Assembly (NCBI GenBank): GCA_002943765.1
Contig: PQWQ01000001.1
Span: forward strand, 1,240,001 to 1,304,000
Direction: 5' to 3'
Origin: Psoroptes ovis
Taxonomy: Eukaryota > Arthropoda > Arachnida > Sarcoptiformes > Psoroptidae
Length of the DNA stretch: 64,000 nt
Shown: positions 35,601-46,300 of the stretch, one piece after another
How positions within the stretch are numbered: position 1 is the first letter of the stretch
Layout of the letters: every line of letters begins with the position of its first letter
The notes under the pieces: generated by a model
Database searches by the model: none
What the model was told of the DNA's origin: nothing
Seen by the model: only the letters and a program-made list of their open reading frames with translations
Program-made: the position numbers and the translations under genes

Positions 35601-38600
35601 TAGTTGAAAGACAATTAAAATGTGTCATTGCTTGATAAATCGGTTCGATGCCATAACGCATTGCAAATTCATTAACAATTTCATTGGCAGGAGATTCATA
35701 ATAAACTTTCCAGGAATCTTCCTAATTAAAGACCATTAATTATGAATCAATTTAATTGATATTAATCTGTTCGAATGCAAAACACTTACTCCTTTTTGTT
35801 CAGGTAACACGATAATTCCATTATTTTTCTCACATAAATATAGAAATGTGTTCTTTAAAATAAAATAAATCATTCATTAAATGGTCGTTTAATCAAATAT
35901 TTAGATTATACCTCATGTAAGCAAGTATACTGTATATGATATGATGCTACTTTTTCTTCACCTTTTATCTCAACATTGATATGTAAACGTATGGCACCAG
36001 AAACGGCAGATTTATCCGTGCGTTTTTCAAGATTATACCAAACATCCATCTCACCACTCAATGTACGAACATCGATCAATGTTTGGCCAAGAAAATCATC
36101 TGATTCACGCGTTAATTTTTGTCTTAATTTTGATTTAAAATCATTGTCTTCATCCCATACTCTTACTTTCATTCGTTCAGATGAATTATGACATTCAAAG
36201 AAAAATTTTTCATTCCATACAGGATTCAAATCTTGTGTTATTGTTCTGGTACGTTTTTTTGTTTTGCCCACTTGAACGGTCACATATGGATCACTAGTGC
36301 CACTTTTATCTTTGGCGATCAATCCTTGAGCACAAATGACTATGGAAAGCAGAAATAATATGAATAATAAATTTCAAAAAATAAAACAAAAACAATTCAA
36401 ATCAACCTGTTATTGCAATTTTAGCGGACCATTTTGATGTTCCATCCAATACACATTGTTTAGCTGCCATCATATGTCCAGCATGATGTTTCTGATCAAT
36501 ATTGAACACACATCTAATCAATTCGAATACTTCAGGACATTGTCTTTCACGAGTAATCATTCTTTCACGCATCGCTTGTATGATATGATCAGTTTTATCA
36601 TCTGCACCATGTTTTTTACTTTTTTCAGCTGCTCCTGTTTTTTCAAAAATAGAAATAAATATATCGTTTATTATCGAAAACGATAAATAATAATGAATCT
36701 CTTACTCTGTAAACAATCAGCATTCAATAAATCTTTACATTTTTCATGACATTTAACACCACATTCACTACAACGTAAACCTTGTCTAGCTATGCCCCAT
36801 AATAAACCTTCACATTCATAACAATATGTTGGACTTGTTGCTGTCCATAAATGAAAATTATGTGGTGTAGTACTTGATATTGGATATATTAATGCTTGTA
36901 ATGTTTTTTTATATACATGCATTTTCTAGAAAAAAAAAAAGAAATTGAATTAGATTTAATCATCAATCAAAAAGGAATCAATTACCAATTCTTCATCATT
37001 CACAATTGTACGCGGTATCATTGAACTAAGACCGGAATTACGTTTCGTAGCTTCCATCGTCTAGTCGAGGGAAAAATCAATTTGAAAAATAAATCAACAA
37101 CAACATCGACACAAATAATGATGATTATCAGAAAATTTTTTGCCTACTTTCAACACTAATTCACTGACTAATGGTATCGATTTTTTTCTAGGATTTATAT
37201 CTGGTGTTGCATCGATAGCATTGAAAAATGGATTATTACTGTTTTTTATTTTGAAAAAAAAATATGAATGAGAAATTTAAATCAAAATATTAAATGAAAT
37301 AAAATATCAATTTCCGTTGAAAACAATACAATACAACACAGACCTCTCTTTTGACCAAAGGCTTTTGCATGAATCAACACTTCCTTGACGAGCACCACTC
37401 TTTGATTGGAAAAAAAATATCAAAATAAAAACAAATTAATTATTAAATAAATCGATTAACATGGAAAAATATGCACTCAATAAACAAATAATATAATTGA
37501 TATTTACCATAGCTGCAATCCATTTTGTACGACTTTTTTTATTCATTTTTCTGATCATAGAATTATCATCACTTGAATTCATTTGATCAGATTCAGATTC
37601 ATCTAATGATTGTGACATTGATTTTCTTTTATCTAATGCATTTATAAAATTCGATGATGATGTTTCATGATGATCAATGATTGAAGGTTCAAAACTAACT
37701 CGGCGTTTTGATTGATGATCATTAATAATATTCAATGTTTGATTTGATTGTTTTTCTTGTGGCTGTTGCTGTTTTTGCTCTTGATGATCTTCTGATGGTT
37801 CTTCATCGATTATTATCGGCAATGTATCGACATAACTTTGTTTACGAGATATATTTTCATCATCAACAGAAATCATAGCCATTGTTGTGGATTCATCTGA
37901 ATGGGTTTTCTCTAATTTATTACGATTATTGATGTAATTTTCATGATTATTCTGTTGTTGCTCATTATTGTCAACAAATATCATGTTATCCATCATTGTG
38001 TTTGCTTCTTGCATTGTTTGCGAACGATTCGATAATCTTCGACACATTTGTCCACTTAATTTCCTATCTCTTTTCGTATCTGGATCTGGTAATACTGAAC
38101 TTTCATTGGCCATTGATTTATCATTCATAAAATAATTATTATCATAATCATTAATATTTTGTTCATTAACGATGATATTCTTATTAACTGTTTCATATTC
38201 TGGTAATGAAAATGGTTGCTTTCTAATTGTTTTATCTTCTTGATTCCTGCTATTCCCACCACTGACAGCACCAACAATAATTGATTCTTGTAATGATTTA
38301 AAACCACCAAAAAGACTTTTTAATGGATTTTTTAAATTATCATTTTGTTGCTGTGACTGCTGTTGATTGCTTCTATGTATTGGTGAATATGGTGGTGTTG
38401 GCGACGGTGATGGAGATTGTGATCTGAATATTGATCTATTTAATACATTCTGATAACCTTGAAATACAGAATTTGTAATTGAGCTTAATAAATTATTTTC
38501 ATTTTGGTTTTGATTAATTATGATTTCTGGCTTTGGTTTCATTTCGATCGGTACTGGTCGATAGGATTGCTGAGGTTTCGTCATTATAATTTGTTTTGGT

Positions 38601-39880
38601 TGTTGATCAATTAATCTGTTTACTTTTACATTCTCAATATAATTATTTATATCTTTATGTTCATCAAATGATGAATCTAAATAGATTGATGCTTTTTTGA
38701 CCAATGATGGTCGATGATCATGATTTTTATTGACTGAAAAATAATCAACTTCATTTAAAAGTTTACCAGTTTTATGATTATTATTATTATTATTATTATC
38801 AGAAAATGTGTCATTTTCTTCTTCAATTATTCGGTGATTTTGATCTGGAAATATATTGGTAATTAAACTTGATTTACGTGATGCTATTATAGGTTGTTCT
38901 TGTAATTCATTATTATTATTATTATTAATCATAGTTGGATCAGGAAAAATATTTGTAACTAAACTTGCACGACGTGATTCGGTATTAATTTCTGGAAAAA
39001 TGTTTGTCACTAAACTTGATTTCCTTGATGATGGTTTTTCATCGAATTCTTTGATCATTAATTGTTTTGTATCTTTTGATGATAAATTATTTTTTTGCAA
39101 ATCAAAATATGTGTTTATTTGATTCAGATTTTCAATATCATTTTCTGTAATTATCGGAATAGAATCATTATCACGATATTGCACGTAATCATTGGATGTA
39201 AATATTGCATTTTTATCATCATCATCATCATCAATGATATCATTTTTTTGTTCATTATCATCATCATTATCTAATTCATCTTCATTAGGAACTATGACTT
39301 GATCATAAACATGTTCTTCCGATTCTTCGATCAAATCATTATTATCATTTTGCCATTCTTTTTCGACATTATCATTTTCTTCATCAATTTCATCTAAATA
39401 ATTATCATCTTCATTTTCAATTTCGATTTCTTCTTCTTCTTCCTCTTCAGGTTCTTGAACCTTACTTTCAATTGTTTCATCTGATACATCAGTTGAAATT
39501 TCATTATCAACATCATCATCATTATCTTCATTATTGATGAAATTTTCGATATTCTCACCTTCGATTGATTGTTCTACATCTTCACATTCATCATATTCTT
39601 CATAATCACCATCATCATCTCGATCATCTACTTCTTCGTCTTCTTCTTCATCTTGATCATCATTCACTTCTTCAAATTCGATTTTATCAAAATCAACTAT
39701 TTCATTGCCATTTTTTTCCGATTCAAGTACAGCTGATAACAATTCTGTAATAATTTGTTGTTGTTGATATAATACATATTCTAATTTATCAATTTTATTC
39801 CACATATAATTATATTCATTTGAAATTAAATTCAATTGATTCCAAGCAATTTTAACGCTTAATTCAATGTTTGAATCCAT
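32687..39880 (-). CDS. unc-13: Munc13/UNC-13 synaptic vesicle priming factor, long isoform
   Basis: Presynaptic protein that opens syntaxin and primes vesicles; responds to diacylglycerol and Ca2+. Fifteen coding exons: 37508-39880, 37344-37399, 37148-37238, 36986-37060, 36706-36925, 36407-36634, 35912-36339, 35790-35852, 35401-35721, 34728-35335, 34559-34655, 33725-34489, 33330-33648, 33113-33272, 32687-33035; 2050 residues. Residues 1-790 are an acidic, disordered extension (Asp/Glu tracts near 75-225) with a tripled SLVTNIFP motif. Then SGARQGSVDSCKSLWSK, the C1 domain (about 880-930, HNFHLWTATSPTYCYEC, CSECGVKCHEKC), C2B (about 1010-1130) with Ca2+-loop aspartates in KDKSGTSDPY and VWDEDND, the MUN domain (about 1180-1810), and C2C (about 1850-2010; LSDKKRKYATKSK). 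No N-terminal C2A. The core matches Munc13-1 very closely; other N-terminal isoforms may exist. Confidence 0.96.
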
Positions 39881-40193
39881 GATTTAAATTAATAAAACGA
39901 TTGATTATTCATGTAATCATTTGAATCGCAGAAATGGGTCAAAAGAAATAGATTTTTTTTCAAATCAACAAATTCATTTGGGCCCAAAGAATTTATCGAG
40001 CAAATAAAAATTGAACAAATTCAATATATATTCCATTTATTGATTGCTATATAATTAAGTGTCACACTGCTTGGAAAATAATTCAAATCAAATTCCTATA
40101 TATAGAATCATTAGGACCATTGAAAAAAAATCAAATAATTTTTCTTTGATAAACGTATTTTCAATATTTTATATCAGAGGCGAAATTTCGATT
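39881..40193. other. Intergenic: UNC-13 5' end to CBR4 3' end
   Basis: Both neighbours are on the minus strand, so this 313-base interval holds the CBR4 3' end and the promoter of the UNC-13 long isoform. No other feature seen. Confidence 0.45.
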
Positions 40194-41016
40194 CTAAATC
40201 AAATTTAAACCACCATCAACATTGATTATTGTGCCCGTAATAAATGAAGATGATGCCAAAAAATATACAACATTCGCTATTTCATCAGCTGTACCGAATC
40301 TTTGCAACGGGATAATTTTTTCATAATTATCTATTTGTTCTTTTTTCATGTTCATTGCAGTCATATCGGTTTGTATGAATCCTGATAGAGGACAATTATT
40401 AAATCAAATTTTTGCAAAGAAAAACAATTTAACAACAACAACCTGGTGAAACAAGATTTACACGAATATTTTTCTGATACAATTCTTTTGCCAATGATTT
40501 CGTAAAACCAATCAGACTAGATTTGGTTGATGAATAGATTGTTTGTCCAACATTGCCACATTCGCCCACAACACTACCAATATTGATTATTGAACCACCA
40601 TTTTTTTGTCTCAACATTTGTTTGCATATAAATTTTGTCATTAATATTGTACCGATCATGTTTATATTGATTAATTTATGAATGTCTTCGATTTTTGTTG
40701 ATATCAATAATTTGTTCATTGTAATACCGGCTGAATTGATTAATACATCAATTTGTTTATATTTTTTAATTATTTCTTCACATGTTTCAATCAGATTATT
40801 TTCATTTGTTAAATCACATATATGATAATTAATATCATTTGTATTATCACATAATTTTGTTTGTTGATAATTTTTTAATAAATTAACACCATTTATCAAA
40901 TGATTATCTGTGTTTCTTGATATTAAAATTAAGTTATATGAATTCTCTAAAAATTTTCTACCAATGGCCAGTCCGATCCCACGTGAACCACCAATTATCA
41001 ATGCATTTAATGCCAT
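40194..41016 (-). CDS. CBR4: Carbonyl reductase 4-type short-chain dehydrogenase
   Basis: SDR-family NADPH-dependent reductase; in vertebrates CBR4 is the beta subunit of mitochondrial 3-ketoacyl-ACP reductase. Exons 40443-41016 and 40194-40381; 253 residues. Seen: the cofactor-binding ALIIGGSRGIGLAIG at residue 5, NSAGI, the catalytic serine in IINIGSVVG, the YSSTK active-site Tyr-Lys pair, the PG after it (RVNLVSPG), then GFIQTDMT and the C-terminal ITGTIINVDGGLNLI. The start directly precedes the Rossmann fold as in CBR4, without a separate targeting peptide. FabG-like SDRs are the closest alternative. It is divergent from HDAC1, 336 bases away. Confidence 0.88.
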
Positions 41017-41352
41017 TTAATAACAACAAGATTAATTGTTTTAATTAGGTTTAACAAAAATCAAGAAAAAATTCGGTTCAATAGTTTGTGAATGGATCCT
41101 GCAAAGAATCGAAAAAAAAAAATTTTTTCGAGTGTTTATTTACTTGCTTTGTATATTCTCGTCTCTGCCATTGTTTAGCTCGCGCCTATTCATTTTTTGT
41201 TTTATATATGATGGGTATTCGGTGTTGAAGGCATAATTTTGGTCATTTATTTTATGTCAGTCAATAATTTAGTACTCATTTTCTTTTTTAAATTCGAATC
41301 ATCTACAATTTCGATTGTTTAAAAATTTATTTAAAATAATTTCTTATTCAAA
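41017..41352. promoter_or_regulatory. Divergent promoter region of CBR4 and HDAC1
   Basis: The 336-base interval between opposite start codons must carry both promoters. A GC-richer patch occurs at about 41155-41195 (TCGTCTCTGCCATTG, GCTCGCGCC), unlike the AT-rich flanks. Bidirectional function is inferred. Confidence 0.5.
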
Positions 41353-43220
41353 ATGACATCATCCGCCGGTCAATCTAAAAAACGTGTTTGCTATTATTAT
41401 GATGGCGATATTGGCAATTATTATTATGGACAAGGACATCCAATGAAACCTCATCGTATTCGTATGGCACATAATTTAATTCTAAATTATGGACTTTATA
41501 GAAAAATGGAAATTTACGTATGTCAATCATACTTCATTATTGTAATTTATCGTATACTATTATTTATTTTCGAACAGAGACCACATAAAGCAACACAAGA
41601 GGAAATGACAAAATATCACAGTGATGATTATATTCGTTTTTTGAAAAGTATTCGTCCTGATAATATGAGTGAATATAATAAACAGATGCAAAGATGTAAT
41701 TTATTATCTCAATTATTTTTAATTAGCCACTAATTTTTTCTTTTCAATCAAAAGTTAATGTTGGTGAAGATTGTCCGGTATTTGATGGTTTATACGAGTT
41801 TTGTCAATTATCTGCTGGAGGCTCAGTTGCAGGTGCTGTCAAATTAAATAAGCAAGCAACAGATATTGCCATTAATTGGGGTGGAGGTTTACATCATGCC
41901 AAAAAATCCGAAGCATCAGGTTTCTGTTATGTGAATGATATTGTATTGGCTATTCTAGAATTGTTAAAATATCATCAGCGCGTTCTTTATATTGACATTG
42001 ATATTCATCATGGTGATGGTGTTGAAGAAGCATTCTACACTACTGATCGTGTTATGACAGCTTCATTTCATAAGTATGGTGAATATTTTCCTGGAACTGG
42101 TGATCTCCGTGACATTGGTGCAGGTAAAGGCAAATACTATGCTGTAAATTTTCCATTGCGTGATGGCATAGATGACGAAGCCTATGAAGGAATTTTCAAA
42201 CCATTGATCTCAAAAGTAAGTTTCGATTTTATAAAAGAAAATTCATTCAGGTTTTATTTTAAATAGGTTATTGAAATGTTTCAACCGAGTGCTATTGTAC
42301 TACAATGTGGCGCTGATTCACTTTCTGGTGATAGACTTGGTTGTTTCAATTTAACATTAAAAGGGCATGGTAAATGTGTTGAATTTGTTAAAAAATTCAA
42401 TCTACCATTGTTATTAGTTGGCGGTGGTGGCTATACGATTCGTAACGTTGCACGCTGTTGGACATATGAGACAGCTGTAGCGTTAGATACCGAAGTCTCA
42501 AATGGTTTGTGAATGTTTTTATATTTAAATAGTTAATTCGGATAGATTTAATTGTTTGTTCTCTATCATTCATAGAATTACCTTACAATGATTATTTCGA
42601 ATATTTTGGACCAGATTTCAAACTTCACATTAGTTCATCCAATATGACGAATGCGAATTCACCAGATTATCTCGACAAGATAAAGTAATTATTTTCATTC
42701 ATTTTTACTTCATGATTTTCATTCATTACACCCCAATAGAACACGCTTATTCGAAAATCTCCGTATGTTACCACATGCTCCAGGTGTACAATCACAAGCT
42801 ATTCCAGAAGATGCTGTTGATATCGAGATGGAAGATGATGATGATAAACAAAATCCTGAGGAACGTATAAGTATACGAGCATCAGAAAAAAGAATTCCCA
42901 ATGATAATGAACATTCAGACAGTGAAGATGAAGGTGATAATCGTAAAGATTCACGCTCATACAAGAAATCCAAAAAAATTAAAACAGAAAATAGTAATAA
43001 CAATACTAATAGTAGTAATAATAATGATAAAGATAAAAAGACGGATCCAGCTGAAGCAGCGAATGAAAAATCAGCGACAGCATCATCGAATTCAAGTAAC
43101 ACTTCAAATACGGTAGCCAATAGTGGTTCGACTGTAAATAATACAGCAACAAATGCAGAAACAGCTGCTGCTAATGCAAATACCGATACTAATTCTGCTT
43201 CTACGGAAGACAAAAAATAA
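41353..43220 (+). CDS. HDAC1: Class I histone deacetylase (HDAC1/2, Rpd3)
   Basis: Zinc-dependent lysine deacetylase of Sin3, NuRD and CoREST complexes. Exons 41353-41517, 41578-41695, 41755-42215, 42267-42504, 42576-42684, 42740-43220; 523 residues. Seen: KRVCYYYDGDIGNYYYGQGH at the start, INWGGGLHHAKKSEASGFCY with the catalytic His pair, the zinc-binding YIDIDIHHGDGVEEAF, FHKYGEYFPGTGDLRDIG, LQCGADSLSGDRLGCF with the second zinc Asp, and LLVGGGGYTIRNVARCW with the active-site Tyr. The catalytic domain is followed by LFENLRMLPHAPGVQ and a charged tail (about 385-523), acidic then Lys-rich (SYKKSKKIKTEN) and Asn/Thr/Ala-rich. Exons join in frame with 50-75-base introns. Tail-to-tail with the neurexin-like gene, 81 bases between stops. 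Confidence 0.98.
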
Positions 43221-43301
43221 AAAAATTCATCAACCTAAAGGCACCAAAATCATTTAAAAAGAATTTTTTATTTTGATTCATTTCCATTTTTTCTTTTCAT
43301 T

Positions 43302-46300
43302 TCACATTAAATAATTTTTCTCAATTTTTATTGAACTTTTATGAAAGAAAGGCGTTTCACCTTGAAATTTGAGTAATCGATATTTTTTATCAATTTTCCA
43401 TAAATAAATTGACACACAAATCAAAATGATTGACAGATAAACAGTACTTATTATGATAACAATATTAGATTTGCTAATATAATTTGATTCCGAATTTTCA
43501 TCATTCTTCATTTTGAATGGTACTAATATAGGTTTTGGACGATTTAACCATATTTCCATTCGATTCACTATCATTTGTGTTTGATCGATACGCATCAAAG
43601 GTTCATCTGTTTTTTGCTGTATTTTGAATGACGAACAAATGCTTTGTTTGATTGGCCCGATTACTTTAACATCACTAAGACCAGAACTTATACCGAATGC
43701 TGATTCAAATGGATCAATTTTAATATCATCCAATTTTATATTAATATCTATCATATTTTTAAATATAATTTTGTTCAATCAATCTTGTGCACGTTAATTA
43801 AAATTCATCATGTTGTTTACTCACTAGAAATGCAACCACGAAAACTGGGCCATGAACTAAAATTCTGGTTATTAATTCTATTAGAACCGATTACAATTAT
43901 ATTTTCATCACTATTAGATATTGATAAATTTGATTTTTCATATTCTTTATAATGTTCATCTAAATCAAAAATAATGCTATCAACAATTATTTGAGCCGAT
44001 TTATCATTTTCACGTTGATAATGTATCCAATGGCGATATGAATCGGAAAAATTATCCTCTTCACTTTCGATTATTTTTGAATCTATCAGTGTTTCAAATG
44101 AAAATGAATTGATAATCAAAGATTAATCTAATCGAATGATCATAATTTTTACATACAAATTTCATGTCCATCATCTTCTTCAACATACATTTTTCCATTT
44201 GGTAATAATGCAATGTGTAAAAATCTTGTACTATTTGCATAACGTAACATGAATAATGTACCACCTTCAACATATGATGATGCGAATGCAAATGAAATAT
44301 CGATTGAATTAAAATCCATTATTTTGTCATCCAAATAATATAAAACACTTGATTCTTTTTCAAAATGTGCCCCAATATCGATATCACATGATTTACCACG
44401 ATATGATGTATAATTACAATCACAAATTGTCGAATTATTTTGCCAATCTTCAGTACAAATACCGCCATTATTACATGGTAGGTCATCGCATAACATTTTA
44501 CAACCAATATTGATATTTGTATTAGTATTATTTTGTTGTATAAATTCATTTGCTAATTGTTCAAGATTCAACAATTTATTGTTAAACATAAAACCTTGCA
44601 AGCAGCCAATAAAACCAGGTATTATTGAATCATTATAATTTAGAATTTGTTGCTGATCGATGCCACCAATATATATTCGATTCAGTGATTTTTGTTGATT
44701 ATTCAATGAAATGATCGCTTCATTATCAATAAATCGATCATTTATCAATTCTAACAAATATTTGGAATAATAGATATTTTTAATCAATTTAGTTGAATAT
44801 GGTATTATGATGGAATTTTTATTAACAGTAAATATTGTATGATTTTGTTGTCTAGATATTTTTATCTGTACAGTATGGCCATTCGTCAATATTTTACCAA
44901 TATTTATTTTGCGTACAATAATTTTTTGATAATAATAATTATAACACAAAACAACATTGGTACCATTTGATATGTGTAATTGAACGAAATTCTTATATGA
45001 ATCATGTATGAATAATAATAATGCATGCTTTTCATGAGTGCGAAAACTTAAAATGATATCATTCTTTAAAATATTTTGTATATCATTCAAATCATAATCT
45101 TTGTAAATATACGATGATGATGATTTCAATGTGATTGCTTAAAATTAGGATAAATTATTAGAGACTGATCTAAAACAGAGTGAAAAACTCAATCGAAATC
45201 TTACCATTAGTATTGATATTTATTTCACAATTTAATCCACTGTGAGCTATCGGATTAGCACAGCGACATTGATATGAACCCCATAATTCAATGCACAATG
45301 CTTGATTTTGGCATAGATTCGGTTTACAATAAGGTCGACAACCAGTTTCAATATGAGATGATTTAATTAGATCAAGATATTGATGAAGATTGATCACTTT
45401 ATCATCATGTACTAATCCTCTCAAACATCCGATAAAACCTAATGTAATTTTTTGTCCCAGTAAATAGCGTAATGGTGCACCTCCTACATATAATATACCA
45501 TCAAAATCGATAAAATGATCATTTTCATTCAGATATAATATTTTAGAATTTTGATTTATCGAAACACTAAAAATATTGATGAGATATGATTGTGATTAAA
45601 AAATAAATCATTTCACCATGAATAATTGCAAAATTAAAATACCGCATTTGGGTTTGAGCACGCTCAATTAAGACATGTTGCCATTGGCCACAATTCAGAC
45701 AACGACTAGATGATATTGTGATATTAAATTTACGATTATACAATGAATATTCAAAACTGATTTCATTTTCACTAATTATTGTTGCTTTGAAATATGTTGA
45801 TGTCGTATCTAAATGTGATTGATAAAAGATTACAGCTTTATTTGCTGTTGTCTTGAAACTGATGGCCATTTCGTTACCGTTCCAACCAGATACCTCTAGA
45901 TAGGATTCTTTTGTTTTGAATGTTATCTCATATCTTTGTGTGTCTATTAATTATATGTAAAATTAATAACTGAATTAGAGTGATTTCATTGATCAAAATC
46001 TAATAATTACTCAAATTTTGACACGATAAATTTCCAAGATGGAGATGAGCTTCAGAATCTATTGTTTGATTAGGAAATTGTAGAAAATACATTTTAGTTA
46101 TTCCAACTTCATTTTTAGATGTTAAATGGCCATCATCATGTTTCCAGCCAGGAATATTTATAGCATCACAATTACAATCAAAATCAGGATCAATACATTG
46201 TTCGGGCTGATAATAATATCGATTATTATTATTTTTAATGTTATTATTTTTACCATTACAATAACAGCCACGTGTACGATTACTATCTAAACGCATCAAT

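Noticed and set aside
42719..43213. 164-residue minus-strand Ser/Leu/Val-rich frame
   Set aside because: It is the antisense of the repetitive HDAC1 tail; composition mirrors the Asn/Thr/Ala/Glu codons.
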